Below are positions 1 through 8,795 of a stretch of DNA of 64,000 nucleotides, one piece after another (within the stretch, counting starts at the first letter, position 1; each line of letters opens with the position of its first letter). The DNA comes from Alicyclobacillus mali. Lineage in GTDB: Bacteria > Bacillota > Bacilli > Alicyclobacillales > Alicyclobacillaceae. The stretch is from assembly GCF_017329565.1 (NCBI RefSeq), contig NZ_JAFMTT010000001.1; one strand, 5' to 3'. The position numbers and the translations under genes were made by a program. A model generated the notes under the pieces. It was not told the DNA's origin and did not search any database. It saw nothing but the letters and a program-made list of their open reading frames with translations.

Positions 1-692
1 TTGCGCTGATGGACCGAGCCTCGGAAATCAGCTTTCGCGCCTACCGAAAGCTGGTCTTCGAGCATCCGGCGTTCCTCGAGTACTTCCACCGGGCGACGCC
101 CATTGACGAGATCGGGAAGATGAACATTGGGTCGAGGCCATCGAGGCGCTCCCAGTCGGCGCGCATCGAGGATCTGCGGGCCATCCCGTGGGTGTTCTCG
201 TGGACGCAAAGCCGCCATCTGCTGCCCGCCTGGTACGGTTTCGGCAGCGCCATGGAGGCGGTCAGGCAGGAGGATCCCGGAGCGCTCGAAGACCTGCGCC
301 GCATGTACGAAGTGTGGCCGTTCTTTCGGACGCTGGTCGACAATCTGCAGATGGCGCTCGCCAAGGCGGACATGCTCGTCGCACGGGAATATGCACAGTT
401 GGCCGGGGAGGCGGGAGAAGCCATCTTCCCTCTCGTCGAAGAGGAGTACGCGCGGACGGAGCGCGCCGTGCTCGCCATCACCGGCTATGAGCAGTTGCTC
501 GACAACCGGCCGGTGATCCGGGAGTCCATTTCGCTGCGAAACCCGTACGTCGATCCGCTGTCGTTCTTTCAGGTGCGGCTGCTGGCCGATCTGCGCACGG
601 ACAACCTCGCACCCGAAGAACGAGAGGCCGAGTTGGCCGATGCGCTGCAGACCATCAACGGCATCGCCGCGGGACTGCGCAACACCGGTTGA
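1..692 (+). CDS. ppc: Phosphoenolpyruvate carboxylase, C-terminal part (5' end outside window)
   Basis: The gene enters from the left edge; the reading frame is open from base 3 and about 229 residues are visible out of the roughly 900 usual for the family. PEP carboxylase makes oxaloacetate from PEP and bicarbonate to refill the TCA cycle. The visible part has the GSRPSRR loop, the block LRAIPWVFSWTQSR followed by WYGFGSA, and the terminal LRNTG in which E. coli-type enzymes also end. These blocks line the active site, so the C-terminal half looks intact. pfkA follows about 80 bases downstream on the same strand, placing an anaplerotic enzyme beside two glycolytic genes. Identity is secure; the start and N-terminal half cannot be judged. 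Confidence 0.95.
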   Translation, partial: ALMDRASEISFRAYRKLVFEHPAFLEYFHRATPIDEIGKMNIGSRPSRRSQSARIEDLRAIPWVFSWTQSRHLLPAWYGFGSAMEAVRQEDPGALEDLRRMYEVWPFFRTLVDNLQMALAKADMLVAREYAQLAGEAGEAIFPLVEEEYARTERAVLAITGYEQLLDNRPVIRESISLRNPYVDPLSFFQVRLLADLRTDNLAPEEREAELADALQTINGIAAGLRNTG

Positions 693-772
693 GCCATGGG
701 GCCCCACGCAAGCGCAGTTCATTGCGCAAATCGCGATCGTCGTCTACCATGAAGGTGTCCTCGTTGGGGGTG

Positions 773-1738
773 TTGGCCATTCAAAAGATAGGCGTTTTGA
801 CGAGCGGGGGCGACGCGCCTGGCATGAACGCGGCCATTCGCGCCGTGGTTCGCACGGCCATCTACCACGGTCTGGAGGTCGTCGGCATTCGCAGGGGATA
901 CGCGGGCCTGCTGGACGGAGACTTTCGTCCCATGCCCATCGAATCCGTCGGCGACATCATTCAGCGCGGCGGTACCTGTTTGTTCACGGCGCGTTGCAAG
1001 GAGTTCATGACGGAAGAGGGACAGAGGCGCGGGTATGAGCGCCTCGTCGAGGCCGGGATCGAGGGCCTCGTCGTGCTCGGAGGAGACGGTTCGTTTCGAG
1101 GCGCCAAGCGCCTGAGCGAACTTGGCATTCCGACTGTCGGTGTGCCCTGCACCATCGACAACGACATCGGCGCGTGCGACGCGAATATCGGCTTCGACAC
1201 GGCGGTGCAGACGGTGATTCAGGCCATCGACAAGATTCGCGACACCGCCACGTCGCACGAGCGGACGTATGTCATCGAGGTGATGGGCCGGCATGCCGGG
1301 CACATCGCTCTGGCGGCTGGGCTCGCGGGCGGCGCGGAGAGTGTGCTGATCCCCGAGGTGCCGTTCAGCCTCGAGGATGTGGTGGCAAAGCTTCAGCGCG
1401 GTGTCTCCCGCGGCAAAAAGCACTCCATCATCGTCGTCGCGGAGGGTGCGGCGCGCGCGGTGGACGTCGGGCAGTACATCGAGGAGCAGACCGGGTTTGA
1501 CACGCGCGTGACCGTACTGGGGCATGTGCAGCGGGGCGGCGCGCCGTCGGCGTCGGACCGGGTCCTTGCGAGTCGGCTGGGCGCTTTCGCAGTCGAACTC
1601 CTCCTCAAAGGCGAGACCGCGGTAATGGCCGCCACGCAGAACGGGGCGCTCGTGGCGGTGCCGTTTGACGAGGTGTTCGCGGCCGTGCGCCAGCCTGCGC
1701 AGGAGCTCTGCGAGCTGGCAGAGATTCTATCCAACTAA
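773..1738 (+). CDS. pfkA: ATP-dependent 6-phosphofructokinase
   Basis: Phosphorylates fructose 6-phosphate to fructose 1,6-bisphosphate in glycolysis. From the TTG at 773 the protein is 321 residues, the usual length of bacterial ATP-PFK, and begins MAIQKIGVLTSGGDAPG. GGDGS lies at about 103-107 (the Asp typical of ATP-dependent rather than PPi-dependent enzymes), the catalytic TIDND at about 127-131, MGRHAGHIA near 172 and the substrate-binding GHVQRGGAPSASDR further on. The frame is open back to 689, and a GTG at 770 or ATG at 749 are alternative starts; the TTG was chosen because homologues begin at this point. A class I aldolase gene follows after 54 bases, so the enzyme for the next glycolytic step is probably co-transcribed. 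Confidence 0.95.
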   Translation: MAIQKIGVLTSGGDAPGMNAAIRAVVRTAIYHGLEVVGIRRGYAGLLDGDFRPMPIESVGDIIQRGGTCLFTARCKEFMTEEGQRRGYERLVEAGIEGLVVLGGDGSFRGAKRLSELGIPTVGVPCTIDNDIGACDANIGFDTAVQTVIQAIDKIRDTATSHERTYVIEVMGRHAGHIALAAGLAGGAESVLIPEVPFSLEDVVAKLQRGVSRGKKHSIIVVAEGAARAVDVGQYIEEQTGFDTRVTVLGHVQRGGAPSASDRVLASRLGAFAVELLLKGETAVMAATQNGALVAVPFDEVFAAVRQPAQELCELAEILSN

Positions 1739-1792
1739 CAAGCGGGACAGCTCCGGTTTGGAGCGCCCGACCAACGCCAGGGGGTCGATTGC

Positions 1793-2860
1793 GTGATCGA
1801 GCAAATTCGCGAGTATCTGGGCCATGAGGCGGACTACCTGCTGAATCACGAGTGCAGGACGATTCCGAAGGAGCGGCTGACACCGCCTTCTCCGACGACG
1901 GTGGACGACGTATTCCTGTATTCCAACCGGAACAACCAGGTTCTGCGCTCCATGCAGTGGTTGCTCTCCTCGGGACGGCTTGCCGGCACGGGGTATGTCT
2001 CCATCCTGCCGGTGGATCAGGGAATCGAACATTCTGCCGGGGCGTCCTTCGCCAAAAATCCGGACTACTTCGATCCGGAGAATATCGTCAAGCTCGCCGT
2101 CGAAGGCGGCTGCAATGCGGTGACGTCGACGCTTGGCGTGCTCGCCTTGACCAGCAGGAAGTACGCGCATAAAATTCCCTACATTGTGAAACTCAATCAC
2201 AATGAGCTTTTGACCTATCCGAACAAGTACGACCAGATCATGTTTGCGTCTGTCAAGCAGGCGTGGGATCTCGGCGCCGCGGGCGTTGGCGCCACCATTT
2301 ACTTCGGTTCGCCTGAATCCACGCGCCAGATCCAGGAGGTCAGCGAGGCGTTCCGGCTGGCGCACGAGCTCGGCATGTTCACCGTGCTCTGGTGTTATCT
2401 CCGCAACCCCTCGTTTGTCAAAGACGGCGTCGACTACCACACGGCGGCCGACCTGACCGGGCAGGCGAATCACCTGGGCGTGACCATTGAGGCGGATATC
2501 GTGAAGCAGAAGCTCCCGGAGGTCAACGGTGGGTACCAGGCGCTCAACATGGGCCAGTCGAGCTACGGCAAGATCGACAAGCGCGTGTACACGGAACTCA
2601 CGAGCGACCATCCCATCGATCTCGCCCGGTATCAGGTGGCGAACGGCTTCATGGGCAAGATTGGGCTCATCAGCTCCGGCGGCGCGTCGGGAGAGAACGA
2701 CTTCGCTGAGGCGGTCCGCACGGCCGTCATCAACAAGCGGGCGGGCGGCATGGGGCTCATCTCTGGCCGCAAGGCGTTCCAGCGCCCGATGGCGGAGGGC
2801 GTGAAGCTGTTGAATCTCATTCAGGACGTGTATCTGTGCAAGGACGTCACCCTTGCCTGA
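1793..2860 (+). CDS. fbaB: Class I fructose-bisphosphate aldolase (FbaB/DhnA type)
   Basis: Cleaves fructose 1,6-bisphosphate into dihydroxyacetone phosphate and glyceraldehyde 3-phosphate using a Schiff-base lysine rather than a metal. The 355-residue protein has SILPVDQGIEHS near 80, KLNHNELL near 140, and TIEADIVKQKLPE near 235, where the lysine of DIVKQK is the likely Schiff-base residue by analogy with archaeal-type FbaB. The GTG start at 1793 has AGGGGGT upstream. It lies directly behind pfkA, giving consecutive glycolytic steps. Bacillus relatives usually use a class II zinc enzyme, so this may be the main or a second aldolase; the window cannot say. The catalytic lysine is placed by comparison from memory and is inference. 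Confidence 0.9.
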   Translation: MIEQIREYLGHEADYLLNHECRTIPKERLTPPSPTTVDDVFLYSNRNNQVLRSMQWLLSSGRLAGTGYVSILPVDQGIEHSAGASFAKNPDYFDPENIVKLAVEGGCNAVTSTLGVLALTSRKYAHKIPYIVKLNHNELLTYPNKYDQIMFASVKQAWDLGAAGVGATIYFGSPESTRQIQEVSEAFRLAHELGMFTVLWCYLRNPSFVKDGVDYHTAADLTGQANHLGVTIEADIVKQKLPEVNGGYQALNMGQSSYGKIDKRVYTELTSDHPIDLARYQVANGFMGKIGLISSGGASGENDFAEAVRTAVINKRAGGMGLISGRKAFQRPMAEGVKLLNLIQDVYLCKDVTLA

Positions 2861-2885
2861 TGCAGCGAGCGCGAGGAGGATGGTT

Positions 2886-3392
2886 ATGACGCAGCCGCGC
2901 GTCGGCGTGATCATGGGCAGCCAGAGCGACTGGGAGACGATGCGCCACGCGTGCGCCGTGTTGGACGAGCTCGGGATTCCGCACGAGCGCAGGGTGGTCT
3001 CGGCGCACAGGACGCCGGATTTCATGTTCGAATATGCGGCTTCCGCGCGGGATCGCGGCATTCGGGTCATCATCGCCGGGGCGGGTGGCGCCGCCCACCT
3101 GCCCGGCATGGTGGCGTCCAAGACGACCCTGCCTGTGATCGGCGTGCCCGTGCAGACGTCGGCGCTTGGCGGCCTCGACTCGCTCCTGTCCATCGTTCAG
3201 ATGCCCGGCGGCGTGCCGGTGGCCACCATGGCCATCGGCCGCGCGGGGGCGGTCAACGCGGGGCTCATTGCGGCGCGCATTCTCGCGGTGACGGACACCG
3301 AGATCGCCGCTCGATTGGAAGCGCGGCAACAGTCCGTCCGCGACCAGGTGCTTCAAGGGGGCGATCCGGGTGCAGACGCGATCGAACGCTGA
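2886..3392 (+). CDS. purE: N5-carboxyaminoimidazole ribonucleotide mutase
   Basis: Converts N5-CAIR, the product of PurK, to CAIR in purine synthesis. The 168-residue protein shows the family signature GSQSDWETM near the N-terminus, the catalytic-loop SAHRTP near 42, and GAGGAAHLPGMVASKT in the middle. The ATG at 2886 was chosen because GAGGAGG sits six bases upstream; an in-frame TTG at 2853 would overlap the aldolase gene and has no such site. purK overlaps the 3' end by 23 bases, so the two are translationally coupled. The rest of the pur operon is not in the window. Confidence 0.96.
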   Translation: MTQPRVGVIMGSQSDWETMRHACAVLDELGIPHERRVVSAHRTPDFMFEYAASARDRGIRVIIAGAGGAAHLPGMVASKTTLPVIGVPVQTSALGGLDSLLSIVQMPGGVPVATMAIGRAGAVNAGLIAARILAVTDTEIAARLEARQQSVRDQVLQGGDPGADAIER

Positions 3393-4551
3393 CGCCGTCC
3401 TGCCGCCTGCCACCATCGGCATTCTCGGCGGCGGCCAGTTGGGCCGCATGATGGCCCTCGCCGGTCGGCAGATGGGATACCGGTTTCGCGTGCTGGATCC
3501 CACGCCGGACGCGCCGGCGGCCCAGGTCGCGGATGGTCAGGTGGTCGCGGCCTACGACGACGTGGACGCCGCGCGGAGGCTCGCGTCGCAGTGCCATCTC
3601 GTGACGTACGAGTTTGAAAACGTGAGCGCCGCGGTCGCCGCCGCGCTGGCTGAGACCTGCGACGTGCCCCAGGGCAGCGAGCTGTTGGCCATTTGTCAGC
3701 ACCGGGTGCGGGAGAAGTCCACGCTGGCTGGGCGCGGCCTTCCGGTCACACCTTTTCTGCCGGTTTCGTCGTTGCGCGATCTCGACGAGGCATTCGAGCG
3801 GTTTGACGGGCGGATGGTGGTCAAAACGTGTCGGGGAGGGTACGACGGGAAGGGCCAGTGGATGGTCCGCTCGCGGGAGCAGCTCGAAACGTATGCGCGG
3901 GATTGGACTCGAGCTATCGACCACCACCGAGCCGCGGGTTTTGACGACCATCCGCTGATTGCGGAGGCGTACGTGCCGTTCGAGGGCGAGCTGTCCGTCA
4001 TCGTCGCGCGCAACCGGCGCGGCGAGGTGCGGGCGTTTCCGCCAGCCGAGAACATTCACAAGCGACATATCCTGCACATGTCCATCGTGCCTGCGCGGTA
4101 TCCGGAGGACGTGATCGCGCGCGCAGAGGAGGTCGCCCGGCAGGTGGCGGAGTCGCTCTGCGTTGTCGGCCTAATTGCGGTGGAGATGTTTGTGACCGGC
4201 GAAAGGGAGATCCTGATCAACGAACTCGCGCCGCGGCCGCACAACTCGGGCCACTACACACTAGACGCGTGCGCGACAAGCCAGTTTGAGCAGCACGTCC
4301 GCGCCATCTGCAATTTGCCGCTTGGCGATGTGAAGCTGTACTCGCCCGTGGTCATGGTCAATGTCCTCGGCCAGCATGTGGAGCCTCTGCTCGCGCGCAT
4401 GCGCGATTTCCCGCCGCAGGTGAAGGTGCACCTGTACGGCAAGGCGGAGGCCAAGCGAGATCGAAAAATGGGCCACGTGAATATTGTGGTGGATGAGGTG
4501 AGCCGCGCGCTTCGGTGGGTCGAAACGTGCGGCGTATGGGCAGATACATGA
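3370..4551 (+). CDS. purK: N5-carboxyaminoimidazole ribonucleotide synthase
   Basis: ATP-grasp enzyme that makes N5-CAIR from AIR, bicarbonate and ATP, feeding PurE. The 393-residue protein has the N-terminal GILGGGQLGRMMA nucleotide-type loop, the ATP-grasp block VVKTCRGGYDGKGQW near 155, PAENIHKRHIL near 225 and the Mg-binding INELAPRPHNSGHYT near 280. The GTG start at 3370 has AAGGGGG a few bases upstream and lies inside purE. After the stop a 10-bp hairpin separates it from a convergent small gene on the other strand. Confidence 0.96.
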   Translation: MQTRSNADAVLPPATIGILGGGQLGRMMALAGRQMGYRFRVLDPTPDAPAAQVADGQVVAAYDDVDAARRLASQCHLVTYEFENVSAAVAAALAETCDVPQGSELLAICQHRVREKSTLAGRGLPVTPFLPVSSLRDLDEAFERFDGRMVVKTCRGGYDGKGQWMVRSREQLETYARDWTRAIDHHRAAGFDDHPLIAEAYVPFEGELSVIVARNRRGEVRAFPPAENIHKRHILHMSIVPARYPEDVIARAEEVARQVAESLCVVGLIAVEMFVTGEREILINELAPRPHNSGHYTLDACATSQFEQHVRAICNLPLGDVKLYSPVVMVNVLGQHVEPLLARMRDFPPQVKVHLYGKAEAKRDRKMGHVNIVVDEVSRALRWVETCGVWADT

Positions 4552-4555
4552 AGAA

Positions 4556-4587
4556 GCGCCAGGGGCACGAGGCGATTCCCCTGGCGC
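4556..4587 (-). terminator. Hairpin between purK and the convergent small gene
   Basis: GCGCCAGGGG at 4556-4565 pairs perfectly with CCCCTGGCGC at 4578-4587 around a 12-base loop. Read on the minus strand the stem is followed by TTCTTC, a weak U-tract, so it best serves the minus-strand gene; on the plus strand there is no U-tract, but it may also stop purK transcripts. Confidence 0.6.
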
Positions 4588-4595
4588 AACAGGCA

Positions 4596-4730
4596 TCAGT
4601 ATACGACAGCCGGAGCCGTGTTGGTGGTGGTTGCCACGGCGCCGTAAGCGGGAACGAGCAGGAAGAACAGCACGAAGATGATCAGAAACACCACTGCCCA
4701 CTGCGTGTAACCGCCGAAAATCCCGTACAT
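4596..4730 (-). CDS. 44-residue single-span membrane peptide, YjcZ-like
   Basis: A small gene that size-based gene callers would skip. It begins MYGIFGGY, continues with a hydrophobic span of about 18 residues (roughly 12-29, rich in Val, Ile, Phe and Leu) and ends in a Thr/Ala/Val tail. AAAGGAGG lies nine bases before the ATG at 4730; another in-frame ATG at 4736 is too close to that site. The layout of a Gly/Tyr-rich N-terminus followed by one hydrophobic helix resembles the YjcZ/YhcZ-type small sporulation peptides of Bacillus, but the match is by style only. It converges on purK and shares the hairpin at 4556-4587. A function cannot be assigned. Confidence 0.65.
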   Translation of the reverse strand: MYGIFGGYTQWAVVFLIIFVLFFLLVPAYGAVATTTNTAPAVVY

Positions 4731-4924
4731 GCGCATGCGCCTCCTTTGGTCGTTGGCGGCTGCCCGATGGCGGGCGGCCGGTCAATGCTACGATATGGCT
4801 TCCCTGAATGAGCCACCACGGCGTTTACCCAGATGGCGCGGAGCAATTCGTCGGACAGGCGAGTTGCTTCTTTCGTGTTGTGAGGTCAGGCCGGCTCATG
4901 GAGCGGCGTGAGGAGGATGACGGG

Positions 4925-5971
4925 TTGAGCGATACCTGGAGACACGAGTTGGAGACCATCCGCAATGAGGCCATGGCGTCCCTCGCCAACACCTCGGATT
5001 CGAAGGCGCTGAACGATTGGCGCATCGAGGTCCTCGGGAAGAAGAGCGCGCTCAGTCAAATGTCGAAAGCGATGGGGAGCCTCGCGCCCGAGGATCGGCG
5101 CGCGCTCGGCGAGGCGCTGAACCGCGTGCGCCAGGAACTCGAACAAGGGTGGCGATCGCGGCAGGCCGAAATGGAGGCGAAGGAGAAGGCCCTTCGGCTC
5201 GAGCGCGAGCGGATTGACGTCACGCTGCCGGGCCGGGACGTGCCGCTCGGCGCGATGCACCCCATTTCGCGCGTGATCGAGGAGATCGAGGACATCTTTA
5301 TGAGCCTCGGGTTCTCAGTCGTGGAAGGTCCCGAGGTGGAGACCGACCACTACAACTTTGAACTGCTCAACATTCCGAAGGATCACCCGGCGCGCGACAT
5401 GCAGGACACATTCTATCTGACGGAGGAATGGCTGCTTCGGACACACACGTCCCCGATGCAGGTCCGGACGATGGAGCGCATGCGGGGGCGGACGCCGATT
5501 CGCGTCATCGTGCCGGGCCGCGTGTATCGCCGCGACGAGGACGACGCGACGCACTCCCACCAGTTCACGCAGATCGAGGGCCTCGTGGTGGACGAGGGGA
5601 TCCGCATGTCGGATCTCAAGGGGACCCTCGAGGCGTTCGCCAAAGCGCTGTTTGGCCCGTCTCAGCGCGTTCGACTGCGTCCGAGCTACTTCCCGTTCAC
5701 CGAGCCAAGCTGCGAGGTCGATCTCGTCTGCGTCTCGTGCGGAGGTGCCGGATGCCGGACGTGCAAGGGGACCGGCTGGATCGAAATCCTCGGCGCAGGC
5801 ATGGTGCACCCGCGTGTGCTCGACATGTCGGGTTACGACAGCGCGCGCTACACCGGTTTCGCCTTTGGCCTCGGCGCCGAGCGCATCGCGATGTTGCGCT
5901 ACGGCATTTCCGACATCCGCATGCTGTACCAGAACGACCTGCGCTTCTTACGACAGTTCCGTCACGCCTGA
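4925..5971 (+). CDS. pheS: Phenylalanine--tRNA ligase alpha subunit
   Basis: Catalytic subunit of the alpha2beta2 class II synthetase that charges tRNA-Phe. The 348-residue protein has an N-terminal coiled-coil region, then HPISRVIEEIEDIF (motif 1 region), GRVYRRDEDDATHSHQF (motif 2) and GFAFGLGAERIAMLRYG (motif 3). The TTG at 4925 was chosen because AGGAGG sits eight bases upstream and the protein then begins like other PheS; the frame is open further upstream. pheT follows after 25 bases. I looked for a T-box leader in the preceding 180 bases and found neither the AGGGTGG-type antiterminator element nor a terminator. Confidence 0.96.
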   Translation: MSDTWRHELETIRNEAMASLANTSDSKALNDWRIEVLGKKSALSQMSKAMGSLAPEDRRALGEALNRVRQELEQGWRSRQAEMEAKEKALRLERERIDVTLPGRDVPLGAMHPISRVIEEIEDIFMSLGFSVVEGPEVETDHYNFELLNIPKDHPARDMQDTFYLTEEWLLRTHTSPMQVRTMERMRGRTPIRVIVPGRVYRRDEDDATHSHQFTQIEGLVVDEGIRMSDLKGTLEAFAKALFGPSQRVRLRPSYFPFTEPSCEVDLVCVSCGGAGCRTCKGTGWIEILGAGMVHPRVLDMSGYDSARYTGFAFGLGAERIAMLRYGISDIRMLYQNDLRFLRQFRHA

Positions 5972-5996
5972 CGCGTGCCGATAAGGGAGTGGCAAT

Positions 5997-8408
5997 GTGA
6001 GAGCATCGTACAAATGGCTGGCCGAATATCTCGATCTCGCGGGTCTATCGCCAGCTGACCTCGCGGATCGCCTGACGAGCGCGGGCCTTGCCGTGGACGC
6101 GGTCGATCCCTTGAATCGCGGCGTGGAGGGGGTCGTGATCGGCAAAGTCCTCGACGTGCGTCCGCACCCGCAGGCGGATCGGCTCAAGGTGTGCCAGGTG
6201 GACGTGGGTGGCCGACAGCTCGAAATTGTCTGCGGAGCGCCGAATGTCGCGCCGGGGCTCGTGGTGCCGGTCGCACTGCCCGGGGCGAAGCTGCCGGGCG
6301 GCGTGGAAATCCGGATTGCCGAGTTTCGCGGCGTGTCATCGCACGGCATGCTGTGTTCGGCGGACGAGCTGGGACTCGAGACTCGGTACCTGCCCAAACG
6401 GGATGCGGAGGGCCTGTTCGTCCTTCCCGCGGACCTGCCGCTCGGCGCGGACGTCGTCCCGCACCTTCACCTGGACGACGTCGTGTTCGATCTCGACCTC
6501 ACGCCCAACCGGAGCGACTGCCTTTCCATCCGCGGCCTGGTGCACGAGCTGTCCGCCATCCTGCGGCGGCCTCATCGGTTTCCCGCGTCGGTTGCGGCCC
6601 CGGAAGCTGACGGCGAATCTCCGCTTCAGGTGCGCCTCGAGACGCCGAGGTGCCCGCGGTACGAGGCCCAGCTTCTCGACGGCGCCGAAATCCGGGAGAC
6701 GCCGCTCTGGATGAAGATGCGGCTGTTGGCCATGGGGGTCCGCTCCATCGATCTCGTCGTCGACGTGACGAACTACGTGATGCTGGAGTGGGGCCAGCCT
6801 CTGCATGCCTTTGACGCGGACGCCATCGCTCAGGGCACCATTGTCGTGCGACAGGCCCGGGAGGGCGAACGGCTCGTGACGCTCGACGGTCAGGAGCGCG
6901 CCCTAACGCCCGATATGATGGTCATTGCCGATCCCGAGAAGGCCATTGGGCTCGCGGGCGTGATGGGCGGCGAAAACAGCGAAATTGGCCCATCCACGCG
7001 CCGCATTGCGCTCGAATCCGCCCGTTTCGACGGCGCCTCCATTCGGAGAACGGGTCAGGCTCTCTCGCTTCGATCGGAAGCCCAGCAGCGCTTTGAAAAG
7101 GGCGTCGATCCGGCCGCCGTCTCGAGCGCGTTGCACCGTGCCACTGAGCTCCTGGTTCAATTGGCGGGATCGCGCCCCGTCGGCGCGCCGCGCCGCGTCC
7201 CGCCGCAGGCCGACGTGTCAAAGCCGACGGTCATCTCCTTCTCGCCGCATGCGTGTGCTCGGTTTCTCGGCGTCGACGTGCCCGAGGGAGAGATGCGCGC
7301 GTGCTTCGAGGCTCTCGGCTTTGGCGTCGAGCACGGAGAGGGCGCGTGGCACGTGGAAGTGCCGACGCGGCGCCCGGACATCCAGGCGCCGGCCGATTTG
7401 TACGAGGAAGTGGCTCGGCTCTACGGGTATCACCACATTCCCGCCACGTCCATGCGCTTGCCGGTGGAAGCGCCGGAGTCGTCCGGTCACCTCATGATCG
7501 TGCGCAAGGTGAGGCGCGCGCTCGTCGATTGGGGGCTTTGCGAAGTGCGGACCTACGCCCTCACGTCGCCCGAGGCCGAAGCGCCAATTGCGCCAAGCGG
7601 CGTGCCTGTGGCGCTCCTGCGGCCCATGTCCGACGATCGCCGGGTGCTTCGCCGCCACCTGCTGCCGAGCCTCGCCGAGGTGGCGAGACACAACCTGGCG
7701 CACCAAGTTCCTGGTGGCGCCATCTTTGAGGTCGGAAAGATGTTCCTCGCGTCGTCCTGGCCGCAGCAGGCATTGCCGGAAGAGCAGCAGGTCCTCGGCA
7801 TGCTGTGGTTCGGTGAGACGGAGGGCAATCCCTTCGAGCGCCCGCGCCCTTACGACTTTTACGACGCCAAGGGCGTATGCGACGCGCTTCTTGCGCGCCT
7901 CGGGATCCGAGCGGCGTATCAGGCGAGCCAGCACGTCTACCTCCATCCCGGTCGCCAGGCGTCCATCGAAGTGAACGGGGCGCCCGTGGGGTTCCTGGGC
8001 GAGTTGCACCCCGACGTGGGCGAGGCGTACGACGTGAAACGCGCTGTCTACGCCCAGTTCGATCTCGACCGCCTGTTCTCGCTCGCCTCTTCGGACGTGC
8101 GTGTGCGCCCTATTCCACGCCATCCTGCGAGCCGACGCGATCTCGCCGTGGTGGTGCCGAGTGAACTGGAGTCGCAGGCGCTGATCGATTCGGCCTGGCG
8201 GACGCTTGGCGATGGCGGCGATCTGCGTCTCGTCCGCGTGTTCGACGTGTACACGGGCGTCGGCGTGCCGGAAGGCCATAAGAGCTTGGCGGTCGCGCTC
8301 TGGTTCCAGAGCGACGAGCGGACGCTGACAGACGCCGAGATCGACCAAGCGGTGGCGGCAGTCCTGCGCGCCTGGGAGGAAGCGTTTGGTGCAAAGCTGC
8401 GCGCGTAG
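5997..8408 (+). CDS. pheT: Phenylalanine--tRNA ligase beta subunit
   Basis: Partner of PheS; it holds the tRNA-binding and editing modules. The 803-residue protein is of full bacterial length. An EMAP/OB tRNA-binding domain covers about residues 40-150 (VGGRQLEIVCGAPNV), then the B3/4 editing domain, the B5 domain, the synthetase-like core, and a C-terminal anticodon-binding FDX-ACB domain (RHPASRRDLAVVV near 705). The GTG start at 5997 is preceded by AAGGGAG. It forms a two-gene unit with pheS, and zapA follows after 99 bases. Confidence 0.96.
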   Translation: MRASYKWLAEYLDLAGLSPADLADRLTSAGLAVDAVDPLNRGVEGVVIGKVLDVRPHPQADRLKVCQVDVGGRQLEIVCGAPNVAPGLVVPVALPGAKLPGGVEIRIAEFRGVSSHGMLCSADELGLETRYLPKRDAEGLFVLPADLPLGADVVPHLHLDDVVFDLDLTPNRSDCLSIRGLVHELSAILRRPHRFPASVAAPEADGESPLQVRLETPRCPRYEAQLLDGAEIRETPLWMKMRLLAMGVRSIDLVVDVTNYVMLEWGQPLHAFDADAIAQGTIVVRQAREGERLVTLDGQERALTPDMMVIADPEKAIGLAGVMGGENSEIGPSTRRIALESARFDGASIRRTGQALSLRSEAQQRFEKGVDPAAVSSALHRATELLVQLAGSRPVGAPRRVPPQADVSKPTVISFSPHACARFLGVDVPEGEMRACFEALGFGVEHGEGAWHVEVPTRRPDIQAPADLYEEVARLYGYHHIPATSMRLPVEAPESSGHLMIVRKVRRALVDWGLCEVRTYALTSPEAEAPIAPSGVPVALLRPMSDDRRVLRRHLLPSLAEVARHNLAHQVPGGAIFEVGKMFLASSWPQQALPEEQQVLGMLWFGETEGNPFERPRPYDFYDAKGVCDALLARLGIRAAYQASQHVYLHPGRQASIEVNGAPVGFLGELHPDVGEAYDVKRAVYAQFDLDRLFSLASSDVRVRPIPRHPASRRDLAVVVPSELESQALIDSAWRTLGDGGDLRLVRVFDVYTGVGVPEGHKSLAVALWFQSDERTLTDAEIDQAVAAVLRAWEEAFGAKLRA

Positions 8409-8507
8409 GCCGCGCGGAGCAGGAGATCCGGATGACGCCGAGAAATGTTGTACGAAAGGATTCCGGCGGCCGTTCTTGCGCTGCCATGACGGAAAGGCGG
8501 GACATGG

Positions 8508-8795
8508 ATGGACAACAACCAGGAAGGCGCAAAGGTCAATCGCGTGAAGGTGGTCATCCATGGCGTCGAGTATACGGTGCGCGGGACGAGTCCGGAGGAG
8601 CGGATCCAGGAAGTCGCCAAAATGGTGGATCGGACGATGAATGAAATCGCCGCGACGGCTTCGTACATGGATGAGCGTCGAATTGCGGTGCTGGCCGCGC
8701 TCAACCTTGCCGATGAGCTGTACGAGCTTCGGAAAGACTACAAGGAGTTGTTGGCGCTGCTGGAGGAGCAGACGGGAGGCCGTTCGTCGTCGTGA
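8508..8795 (+). CDS. zapA: Cell division protein ZapA
   Basis: ZapA binds FtsZ and bundles its filaments at the division ring. The 95-residue protein shows the family pattern of a short beta region with KVVIHGVEYTVRG, then a helix EERIQEVAKMVDRTM and a C-terminal coiled coil DELYELRKDYKELLALLEEQ. The ATG at 8508 is preceded by a purine-rich stretch rather than a perfect site. The gene overlaps cvpA by four bases (GTGA). In Bacillus it lies in the same pheT to mutS2 block, which supports the call. Confidence 0.93.
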   Translation: MDNNQEGAKVNRVKVVIHGVEYTVRGTSPEERIQEVAKMVDRTMNEIAATASYMDERRIAVLAALNLADELYELRKDYKELLALLEEQTGGRSSS

